From Emticicia agri (GTDB lineage: Bacteria; Bacteroidota; Bacteroidia; Cytophagales; Spirosomataceae), in the NCBI RefSeq assembly GCF_004168285.1, contig NZ_SEWF01000005.1:1-64000 (forward strand): a stretch of 64,000 nt of DNA, given 5' to 3'. A model generated the notes under the pieces. The model was given only the letters and a program-made list of their open reading frames with translations. It was not told the DNA's origin and made no database searches. Below, one piece after another: positions 35,500-40,210 of the stretch; within the stretch, counting starts at the first letter, position 1, and each line of letters opens with the position of its first letter. Made by a program: the position numbers and the translations under genes.

Positions 35500-35573
35500 G
35501 ATTGAAAAAATTTTGTTTGAATAACGCCATCTCAGAACCGTTCTGAGAGGAAGTAATTGATGCACCAAACTTG

Positions 35574-35645
35574 TAGTCTGAGAAGGATTCGAACCCTCGA
35601 CCCGTTTCATGTAAAAAAACTGCTCTACCTCTGAGCTATCAGACT
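35574..35645 (-). tRNA. Array tRNA-Val-like (TAC)
   Basis: Acceptor AGTCTGA/TCAGACT (A1-U72 pair, unusual), D-arm GCTC...GAGC, anticodon stem GTTTT/GAAAC with loop TTTACAT, T-arm GAGGG TTCGAAT CCTTC. It shares its body with the two related tRNAs at 35655 and 35909 but has another anticodon arm. Confidence 0.75.
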
Positions 35646-35654
35646 AAATAAATT

Positions 35655-35727
35655 GTAGTCTGAGATAGAATCGAACTATCAACCTGTTCCTTATGAGAGA
35701 ACCGCTCTACCATTGAGCTATCAAACT
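35655..35727 (-). tRNA. Array tRNA with CAT anticodon (Met or lysidine-Ile)
   Basis: Acceptor AGTTTGA/TCAGACT, D-arm GCTC AATGGTA GAGC, anticodon stem GTTCT/GGAAC with loop CTCATAA, T-arm GATAG TTCGATT CTATC. It lacks the C1-A72 mismatch and three G-C pairs of an initiator tRNA, so it is elongator-Met or Ile2 type. Confidence 0.75.
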
Positions 35728-35731
35728 ATTT

Positions 35732-35811
35732 CAGGGCTATAAACGAAAAGAGTCAACAAAGTTTAAAAGTCGAAGTAACTCTTATCTACGGGGACGCCCA
35801 GTCGGCACCTG
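35732..35811 (-). ncRNA. Y-RNA-like element 1 (minimal form, with stem insertion)
   Basis: The conserved core reads on the minus strand GTAGATAAGAGTTACTTCG ... GACTCTTTTCG; outer arms CAGG/CCTG pair. Between the AAGAG/CTCTT stem strands there is only a ~24-nt loop, no tRNA module, so this is the shortest member. A 14-nt GC-rich insertion (plus strand 35791-35804) splits the GTGCCG|TAGA part of the stem. Confidence 0.65.
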
Positions 35812-35814
35812 ATG

Positions 35815-35888
35815 TTACTCTGGTCGGACTCGAACCGACGGCCCCTAGCTTAAAAGGCCAGTGCTCTAACCAACTGAGCTACAGAGTA
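35815..35888 (-). tRNA. Array tRNA-Lys (TTT), no insertion
   Basis: Full cloverleaf: acceptor TACTCTG/CAGAGTA, D-arm GCTC AGTTGGTTA GAGC, anticodon stem CTGGC/GCTAG with loop CTTTTAA, T-arm GTCGG TTCGAGT CCGAC, discriminator A. A second Lys-type copy with an insertion is at 36132. Confidence 0.85.
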
Positions 35889-35908
35889 ATAAAAACAAAT
35901 GACAATTG

Positions 35909-35996
35909 TAGTCTGAGAAGGACTCGAACGGCGGCGGCCGACCGTCTTCGACCTGTTCCGTATCAGAGAACAACTCTACCACTGAGCTATCAGACT
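35909..35996 (-). tRNA. Array tRNA-Ile-like (GAT) with T-stem insertion
   Basis: Body as in the two AGTCTGA-type tRNAs; anticodon stem GTTCT/GGAAC, loop CTGATAC. The T-stem GAAG|G/CCTTC is split by 16 nt ACGGTCGGCCGCCGCC (plus 35930-35945) placed exactly between stem positions 52 and 53. The insert folds as CGG-U-CGG / CCGCCG with a 3-nt loop. Confidence 0.75.
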
Positions 35997-35999
35997 AAT

Positions 36000-36129
36000 T
36001 CAAGGCAAAATCGAAAAGAGTGACGGGGCATGTCAAAGTCAGAATCGAACTGGATAGCCTTGCTGATTTTACAACTTCGCTATTCCTCCCCTATTTGCGG
36101 ACGAAGTAACTCTTCTCTACGGCACTTGA
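36000..36129 (-). ncRNA. Y-RNA-like element 2 with a degenerate tRNA module
   Basis: Outer arms TCAAG/CTTGA, then the conserved GTGCCGTAGA...AAGAGTTAC and ACTCTTTTCG strands. The inner part (about 36028-36098) holds a D-armless tRNA-like stretch with GTTCGATTC T-loop and a GGGG/CCCC closing pair. No stem insertion. Confidence 0.6.
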
Positions 36130-36131
36130 TG

Positions 36132-36221
36132 TTACTCTAGTCAGGCTCGAACGGCAGCGGCCGACCGTTGACGACTCCCATCTTAAAAGGATGGTACTCT
36201 AACCAACTGAGTTACAGAGTA
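36132..36221 (-). tRNA. Array tRNA-Lys (TTT) with T-stem insertion
   Basis: Acceptor TACTCTG/TAGAGTA, anticodon stem CCATC/GATGG with loop CTTTTAA. The T-stem GTCA|G/CTGAC is split by 16 nt ACGGTCGGCCGCTGCC (plus 36153-36168) at the same place as in the Ile-type tRNA. The one base changed in the insert (C to T) keeps its stem as a G-U pair. Confidence 0.78.
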
Positions 36222-36239
36222 ATAATAAACTATTTAGTA

Positions 36240-36308
36240 ATCGGATAAGGACTTGAACCTCAATCTTCGGGGCCAAATCCCGAAATCTTAACCAATTAGA
36301 CCATCCGA
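36240..36308 (-). tRNA. Array tRNA-Gln-like (TTG)
   Basis: Acceptor TCGGATG/TATCCGA, anticodon stem TCGGG/CCCGA with loop ATTTGGC, T-arm TGAGG TTCAAGT CCTTA. Position 32 is A. Discriminator U is non-standard. D-arm pairing is weak (CTAATTGGTTAAG). Confidence 0.65.
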
Positions 36309-36339
36309 CTGTATAATCACAGCATTGACGAAAATCTTG

Positions 36340-36412
36340 CTACCTCAGTTGGCTTTGAACCAACGACCGTCACCTTAACAGGGTGCTGCTCTACCGACTG
36401 AGCTATGAGGTA
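36340..36412 (-). tRNA. Array tRNA-Asn (GTT)
   Basis: Acceptor TACCTCA/TGAGGTA perfect, D-arm GCTC AGTCGGTA GAGC, anticodon loop CTGTTAA on a CACC/GGTG stem, T-arm GTTGG TTCAAAG CCAAC, discriminator G as for Asn. Confidence 0.85.
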
Positions 36413-36420
36413 ATTCTAAA

Positions 36421-36530
36421 ATGAGGGCAACAGGCAAAAAGTGTATTTAAGGATTCGAACCTTTCAGAATTTCTTCTGGTCACCAAGCGAAGTAACACTT
36501 ATTTACGGGAACGCCAAGTTGGCACCCCAT
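36421..36530 (-). ncRNA. Y-RNA-like element 3 (with stem insertion)
   Basis: Core stem changed to AAGTGT/ACACTT, a compensated change from AAGAGT/ACTCTT elsewhere. Outer arms ATG-A-GGG / CCC-CAT. The inner module has a T-arm AAGG TTCGAAT CCTT and a TTGGTGACCA D-loop-like segment. A 14-nt insertion sits at plus 36508-36521. Confidence 0.65.
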
Positions 36531-36533
36531 TTT

Positions 36534-36587
36534 ACTTGATATAGACTTTGGTTACAAGCTTAGTCACAGCGTTTTGCCTAATCAAGT
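36534..36587 (-). ncRNA. Mini tRNA-like 1 (no T-arm)
   Basis: A perfect 7-bp acceptor-type stem ACTTGAT/ATCAAGT encloses ~40 nt with GCTGTGACTAAGCTTGTA, also found in the second mini element at 37487. It has no TTCGA T-loop. It could be a truncated tRNA-His or a different small RNA. Confidence 0.45.
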
Positions 36588-36619
36588 CATTAATCAAAGC
36601 TTTGCATAGCCTTTGATTG

Positions 36620-36691
36620 GTTGCGATATGAGATTCGAACTCATCTTAACGGCTCCACAAACCATCGTGTAAACCACTACACTAATCGCAA
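36620..36691 (-). tRNA. Array tRNA-His-like (GTG)
   Basis: Acceptor TTGCGAT/ATCGCAA perfect, anticodon stem ATGGT/GCCGT with loop TTGTGGA, T-arm ATGAG TTCGAAT CTCAT. The base before position 1 is G on the transcript, as the extra G-1 of tRNA-His, opposite discriminator C. Confidence 0.8.
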
Positions 36692-36700
36692 CATTTTAAA

Positions 36701-36871
36701 AATAAGCAAGGTAAATAGCGACGAGAGAACATTTAGTGCTCTAACCACCTGAGCTAATAGACCTAAATCTATGCAGGACTCGAACGGCAGCGGCCGACCG
36801 TCTGCGGCCTCTGCGTTATTAGTGCGAAGTAACTCTTATCTACGGGGACGCCTAGTCGACACTCACTTATT
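36701..36871 (-). ncRNA. Y-RNA-like element 4 carrying a permuted tRNA
   Basis: Outer arms AATAAG/CTTATT; conserved TAGATAAGAGTTACTTCG strand. Inside, minus-strand order is: T half with GCAG|G TTCGAGT CCTGC, acceptor ATAGATT, TA, acceptor GGTCTAT, D-arm TAGCTCAGGTGGTTAGAGC. So the tRNA is circularly permuted, opened at the anticodon and closed at the acceptor. It has both insertion types: 16 nt in the T-stem (plus 36786-36801) and 14 nt in the outer stem (36845-36858). Confidence 0.72.
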
Positions 36872-36877
36872 TTTAAT

Positions 36878-37192
36878 TTATATACTCGGATATTGTTTAT
36901 CCATCTCATCAATGACTGAATAAGGACTTCCGCTTTCAATCAAATGAATATTTACAAATCCGTTTTCGGGCTTAATGATAGAATTATCCTCGGTAACAGA
37001 ACCTGTATGTTTTCCTGCTCCTTTCTTATTCTCTATATTACCTGTACTCGGATTATAGCTTCCCCAATCTGCCATTCTTCCGTTGCCAATAGGTTCAATA
37101 TAATATTTTCTACCTGTTCGGAACGAAGTGACAATATGTCTTCCGGTTTCTTCAGAATTCACTAAGAAATATCTGATAACATCATTTTTCAT
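36878..37192 (-). CDS. Small unknown protein inside the RNA array
   Basis: A 104-residue soluble protein, the only short CDS among the tRNA/Y-like cluster. It opens MKNDVIRYFLVNSEETGRHI and contains FRTGRKYYIEPIGNGRMADW then SYNPSTGNIENKKGAGKHTG. It is basic in the middle and acidic at the end. No family is recognised. Codon use and the AT-rich leader (TTAACAATTAAGACA before ATG) look genuine, and it is the same strand as all neighbours. A role in the RNA system is inferred from place only. Confidence 0.7.
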   Translation of the reverse strand: MKNDVIRYFLVNSEETGRHIVTSFRTGRKYYIEPIGNGRMADWGSYNPSTGNIENKKGAGKHTGSVTEDNSIIKPENGFVNIHLIESGSPYSVIDEMDKQYPSI

Positions 37193-37224
37193 TGTCTTAA
37201 TTGTTAAAAATCTAAAATACTAAG

Positions 37225-37314
37225 TACTCGGTACGGGGGTGGTCCGCCACCGCGGTTGAACCCGTAATCTCCACTGTGAAAGAGTGGTGGCTTAACCAAT
37301 TTGCCCAACCGAGC
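37225..37314 (-). tRNA. Array tRNA-Glu (TTC) with T-loop insertion
   Basis: Acceptor GCTCGGT/ACCGAGT, anticodon stem CCACT/AGTGG with loop CTTTCAC, T-stem ACGGG/CCCGT. The T-loop TTCAA is followed by CCGCGGTGGCGGACCAC (plus 37239-37255), a close relative of the insert in tRNA-Asp at 33843, placed at the same loop position; stem GGTGG/CCACC. Confidence 0.75.
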
Positions 37315-37319
37315 GGATT

Positions 37320-37486
37320 AATCAAGGTAACAAGCGAAAAGTCTGCTATGGGCTCATCTTTCATGAGCACGGTTGCGTCTTGAATTTCGACCACTGTAAG
37401 TTTTTTACAGATAGGATTTGTGCCTTTCGGCAACTACCTATATCTCAACCCCGGAACGAAGTATGACTTCTCTACGACACTTGATT
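37320..37486 (-). ncRNA. Y-RNA-like element 5 (long, diverged inner part)
   Basis: Outer arms AATCAAG/CTTGATT, a perfect 7 bp. Core stem is AAGTC/GACTT, again compensated. The ~110-nt inner region has hairpins GCTCATGAAAGATGAGC and CTGTAAAAAACTTACAG and no full tRNA. No stem insertion. Confidence 0.65.
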
Positions 37487-37532
37487 TTACCCGATACAGG
37501 CATTAGTCACAGCATGCTGCCCAACCGGATAA
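37487..37532 (-). ncRNA. Mini tRNA-like 2 (no T-arm)
   Basis: A 7-bp acceptor-type stem TTATCCG/CGGGTAA encloses GCATGCTGTGACTAATGC, matching mini element 1 in its centre. It directly follows Y-like element 5, as mini 1 follows element 3. Confidence 0.45.
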
Positions 37533-37561
37533 ATTTTCAAACATTCATAAACATTCAAAAT

Positions 37562-37685
37562 AAGCAAGGTAAATAGCGAAAAGAGCACATAAATTGGTAG
37601 GATTTGAACCTACTGCCTTTAGATTACAAGTCTAACGTTCTAGCCATATGAACTACGAAGTAACCCTTATCTACGACACTTGCTT
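37562..37685 (-). ncRNA. Y-RNA-like element 6 with a tRNA-Thr-like (TGT) module
   Basis: Outer arms AAGCAAG/CTTGCTT perfect; conserved GTGTCGTAGATAAGGGTTAC strand. The inner module (37590-37660) is a non-permuted tRNA: D-arm GTTC...GAAC, anticodon stem TTAGA/TCTAA with loop CTTGTAA (TGT, Thr), T-arm GTAGG TTCAAAT CCTAC. Its acceptor strands do not pair; the Y-like stem takes their place. Confidence 0.68.
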
Positions 37686-37686
37686 G

Positions 37687-37777
37687 TCTGGGTAGCAAGA
37701 TTCGAACGGCAGCGGCCGACCGCTTGCGAACCGGTGTATCCAAAACACCGTTGTATAACCATCTGCATAACACCCAG
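37687..37777 (-). tRNA. Array tRNA-Pro (TGG) with T-stem insertion
   Basis: Acceptor CTGGGTG/TACCCAG, anticodon stem GGTGT/ACACC with loop TTTGGAT, T-stem GCAA|G/CTTGC split by 16 nt GCGGTCGGCCGCTGCC (plus 37708-37723) at positions 52/53. Discriminator A as for Pro. Confidence 0.78.
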
Positions 37778-37782
37778 ATTTT

Positions 37783-37931
37783 AAAAGAAGGCAAATGCCG
37801 AAAAGAGACTATTACGTTGCTCTACCTGACTGAGCTACTGCCTGAATGAAACTTTAGTCAGGCAGGTCAGATTCGAACTGACGACACACGGCTCCTGAAG
37901 CGAAGTAACTCTGTTCTACGGCACTTCTTTT
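37783..37931 (-). ncRNA. Y-RNA-like element 7 carrying a permuted tRNA
   Basis: Outer arms AAAAGAAG/CTTCTTTT, perfect 8 bp. Inner order: T-arm GTCAG TTCGAAT CTGAC, acceptor CTGCCTGA, 12-nt loop, acceptor TCAGGCAG, D-arm TAGCTCAGTCAGGTAGAGC. The acceptor strands form an 8-bp hairpin, so the tRNA is circularly permuted and joined to the Y-like stem at its anticodon side. No insertions. This is the cleanest permuted case. Confidence 0.75.
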
Positions 37932-37990
37932 TACTTTTATTATTATCAAAGAACTTAATTATCAAATTGATACTACAAAGTTTCGAACAC

Positions 37991-38013
37991 ACTACGCAGC
38001 CTTTTTGCGTAGT
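37991..38013. terminator. Hairpin between endonuclease V gene and the array
   Basis: Perfect 8-bp stem ACTACGCA/TGCGTAGT with A-runs to its right. On the minus strand no T-run follows, so it may be a processing hairpin more than a terminator. A stray GTTCGAAAC lies next to it, perhaps a tRNA remnant. Confidence 0.4.
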
Positions 38014-38093
38014 AAAAAATATTTTTTCACAATTATTACAAATTGCTGATAGTCAACAACTTGTAAGTTAAAATATTTTTCAGGAAACTATTT

Positions 38094-38612
38094 TTATTCT
38101 GCTATAACCATATCACTTTTCGTGAAGTTGTCCAGTTCTTTCAGCATAGTCGGGAAACGATAATCACCAGACATACTTTTTACCATAGCTGCAGCCTTTA
38201 TCAAATCTTCTCCCATAGCTGTAATGAACAAGGGTTTCTGGCTTGTGCCCCTGAATACCTCGGCCACGTATTTTTTATTATTAGCAAAAGAAGTTTTAGC
38301 AACACCAATTACAGGAACCTTGATAGGTAGTGCTTCGTATAGATGAGCTCCCAAGCCAGATTTACCTTCATCGTCCAGAAACACATATCCATCTACTATA
38401 ATGTATTTCAGTTGTGTCAGATCCAAATCTGCCAGAATATCCATAATACATGGCAACTCTCTTTTATAGAATGCCCCGGGCTCATATTCGGCTATATCAT
38501 GTCTGTATTTTTCAATTTTCCGGGCATATGTAGCATCAGTCCATTGATTGAAAACCAAGCCTACTATTTTGGCTCGATTCTGTTCATAAAAAACATCTAC
38601 TGCGAGTATCAT
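38094..38612 (-). CDS. Endonuclease V-like protein
   Basis: A 172-residue protein. It is short for endonuclease V (~220) but keeps the active-site set: D6 in LAVDVFY, E52 in FYKRELPCI (the FREAP position), D74 in IVDGYVFLD, then GLGAHL and IGVAKTSF. Endonuclease V cuts one nucleotide 3' of deoxyinosine in bacteria, and inosine-containing RNA such as tRNA in some homologues. Here it is embedded in a tRNA/RNA-ligase locus, so an RNA substrate is plausible (inference). The C-terminal His of the family is not clearly present. Confidence 0.8.
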   Translation of the reverse strand: MILAVDVFYEQNRAKIVGLVFNQWTDATYARKIEKYRHDIAEYEPGAFYKRELPCIMDILADLDLTQLKYIIVDGYVFLDDEGKSGLGAHLYEALPIKVPVIGVAKTSFANNKKYVAEVFRGTSQKPLFITAMGEDLIKAAAMVKSMSGDYRFPTMLKELDNFTKSDMVIAE

Positions 38613-38656
38613 TTTTTGTTTGTTTAAGATGTAAAGTAATAAATTTTCATAATTTG

Positions 38657-38728
38657 ATGCCGGACAAGGAGTCGAACCTTGGTCTTAACGTTCGTATCGT
38701 TATGTCCTTCCAATTGAACGACCCGACA
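38657..38728 (-). tRNA. Array tRNA-Arg-like (ACG)
   Basis: Acceptor TGTCGGG/TCCGGCA, anticodon stem TAACG/CGTTA with loop ATACGAA, T-arm CAAGG TTCGACT CCTTG. It differs throughout from the housekeeping tRNA-Arg (ACG) at 25512. It lies 44 nt upstream of the endonuclease V start codon. Confidence 0.75.
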
Positions 38729-38823
38729 TTTTTTAGTCAGCAAAACTACAATTAATTATGCCCTATTTTTGTGTGCTTTGCGTTTCAAGCCAGAGCATTT
38801 ACTTATAAATCAGCTAAAAAAGT

Positions 38824-39612
38824 CTATTGATTTATCCAATTCACAGCATACTTTATAAATGAATTATTGATAAAAGGGAAAACTGTTATATTCGGAATAT
38901 GATTAACTTCTAATAAATACTTATTTTTATCTGAAGAAATCATATAATCAATACCTACAATCTCTAAATCAAAATACTTAGCAATGTTTCTTGAATCATC
39001 TAATAACTCACCATCAATAGGCATTTGTCCGGATTGCTGATGATGGAGTGATTTTTTCCAGTCATCACCTTCTAATTTAATCTGCCAGGCTTCATTGCCA
39101 ATGAGCATGATTCTCACTGCTTCTCCTTCAATAAAGGGTTCAAATAAAGTAGGCTCTGAAGTAAGAAAATCTGACTCAACTAATTCTTTATTTTCTCCAC
39201 AATGCCAATTTCCCCACTTTGCTACAGTTGTTTCTTGTACTTTCCAGTTTTCTGCTTTGATAGACATTCCTCGTTTCAGGTTCTTAAACCGGGTCGCCTT
39301 TAATGACCTTACCAGACCTGAGTGTCGGAGGCGTAAATCCATCATTGCAGAAGGATTGGGTAAACACTTACCGCCCCATAAAGCCAAAAGTGTAATAAAA
39401 TCATAGTCATTTTCAAAGATTCCATGATAAATTACTTTATCTACCTTTAAATACTTGTCAGGATTAAACGCACTTTCAACATATAAATCGCTTTCTATCA
39501 ATTTTATATTTGGCAGAAAATCGTAAGAAACCAATAAACATTCAGCATGATTACGAATGTAGTTTACTTCATTCTCTTCCAAACCAATAGTCAGTAAGCG
39601 TTCTTTTTCCAT
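38824..39612 (-). CDS. ATP-grasp protein (RimK-like)
   Basis: A 262-residue protein. The C-terminal half has ATP-grasp features: FEPFIEGEAVRIMLIGNEAWQI (adenine and lid region) and GIDYMISSDKNKYLLEVNHIPN (metal ligands D, E and N). The N-terminal half is diverged, with LPNPSAMMDLRLRHSGLVRS at the usual pre-ATP-grasp boundary. RimK-type enzymes ligate amino acids to protein or peptide carboxylates. The substrate here is unknown; location within the array suggests modifying a protein or RNA-linked group of the system. Confidence 0.75.
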   Translation of the reverse strand: MEKERLLTIGLEENEVNYIRNHAECLLVSYDFLPNIKLIESDLYVESAFNPDKYLKVDKVIYHGIFENDYDFITLLALWGGKCLPNPSAMMDLRLRHSGLVRSLKATRFKNLKRGMSIKAENWKVQETTVAKWGNWHCGENKELVESDFLTSEPTLFEPFIEGEAVRIMLIGNEAWQIKLEGDDWKKSLHHQQSGQMPIDGELLDDSRNIAKYFDLEIVGIDYMISSDKNKYLLEVNHIPNITVFPFINNSFIKYAVNWINQ

Positions 39613-39668
39613 CGTTGTTAGTCGTTTAGCGATTTCCTAAATCTTATTAAGTAATTTTCACTTTTCAG

Positions 39669-39741
39669 TGGAAAAAGTAAGAATCGAACTTACATCTTTA
39701 GTGTTTCAGACTAACGCCTTGACCAACTCGGCTATTTTTCC
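39669..39741 (-). tRNA. Array tRNA-Phe (GAA)
   Basis: Acceptor GGAAAAA/TTTTTCC, anticodon stem TTAGT/ACTAA with loop CTGAAAC, T-arm GTAAG TTCGATT CTTAC, discriminator A. The D-arm GCCGAGTTGGTCAAGGC is of the Leu/Ser kind, but the variable loop is short. Confidence 0.8.
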
Positions 39742-39762
39742 ATAATAGAATCACCATTTTGC

Positions 39763-39845
39763 ACAGAGCAGAAGAATCGAACTTCATTCACGAATGAACC
39801 ACTTGTTTAGCAAACAGTCCCCAGCCCAGCAGGAATTACTCTCTA
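39763..39845 (-). tRNA. Array tRNA-Ser (GCT)
   Basis: Class II tRNA: anticodon loop TTGCTAA, long variable arm TTCATTC-GT-GAATGAA, T-arm GAAG TTCGATT CTTC. The acceptor TAGAGAG/TGCTCTG has one mismatch, and the anticodon stem has a bulged A. Degraded but recognisable. Confidence 0.65.
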
Positions 39846-39853
39846 TTATATTG

Positions 39854-39935
39854 TGGGAAAAGTGCGAATCGAACACACAAGGCAATTGCAACGGTTTTAC
39901 AGACCGCCCCGCTTCCACTTACGGACTATTTTCCC
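39854..39935 (-). tRNA. Array tRNA-Tyr (GTA)
   Basis: Acceptor GGGAAAA/TTTTCCC perfect, anticodon stem GCGGT/ACCGT with loop CTGTAAA, long variable arm with GCAATTGC, T-arm GTGTG TTCGATT CGCAC, discriminator A. Confidence 0.85.
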
Positions 39936-39946
39936 TTATTATTTGG

Positions 39947-40020
39947 TAAGCATGATTGGATTCGAACCAACACTTAGCTGCTTCTGAGACAGCTCTCTCT
40001 TCCGATTGGAGTACATGCTC
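39947..40020 (-). tRNA. Array tRNA-Leu-like (CAG) with short variable loop
   Basis: Acceptor GAGCATG/CATGCTT, anticodon stem GCTGT/GCAGC with loop CTCAGAA, T-arm GTTGG TTCGAAT CCAAT, discriminator A. True bacterial tRNA-Leu is class II; this one lacks the long arm, so charging identity is doubtful. Confidence 0.68.
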
Positions 40021-40032
40021 ATTTAATTTTTG

Positions 40033-40130
40033 CGGAGGCAATAGGAATCGAACCGCGCGGCGACCGCCCATAGTATCTTTCGATATTACTCGCTTTCTAG
40101 GCGAGTTCCTCGTCCATTCGGGCTACCTCC
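40033..40130 (-). tRNA. Array tRNA-Ser (AGA) with T-stem insertion
   Basis: Acceptor GGAGGTA/TGCCTCC, anticodon stem CTCGC/GCGAG with loop CTAGAAA, variable arm TATC-GAAA-GATA, discriminator G as for Ser. T-stem ATGG|G/CCTAT is split by 14 nt GCGGTCGCCGCGCG (plus 40054-40067) at the same 52/53 site; GCGG/CCGC pairs in it. Confidence 0.75.
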
Positions 40131-40142
40131 ATTTTGTTATTT

Positions 40143-40185
40143 GCATGGAGCAGGAGCATCAAGCAACTCCTGTCACCCTCCACGC
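40143..40185 (-). ncRNA. Bulged hairpin at the head of the array
   Basis: GCGTGGAG pairs with CTCCATGC (8 bp with one G-U), then a one-sided GGTGA bulge, then CAGGAG/CTCCTG with a 10-nt loop. It lies between the primase-like gene and the first tRNA. It may be a processing signal or small RNA. Confidence 0.4.
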
Positions 40186-40210
40186 ATATTGTGTTGATTT
40201 AATAGAATTA

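Noticed and set aside
35500-35610. Upstream extension of the TROVE reading frame (37 residues)
   Set aside because: It is translated from the antisense of a tRNA and its spacer, and homology starts at MKFNILNREK.
37212-37433. 73-codon minus-strand ORF
   Set aside because: It runs across tRNA-Glu and Y-like element 5 and has no protein-like composition.
33532-40130. CRISPR array
   Set aside because: Repeats are tRNA and Y-like RNAs of 70-170 nt with different sequences, not short identical repeats with unique spacers; no cas genes.
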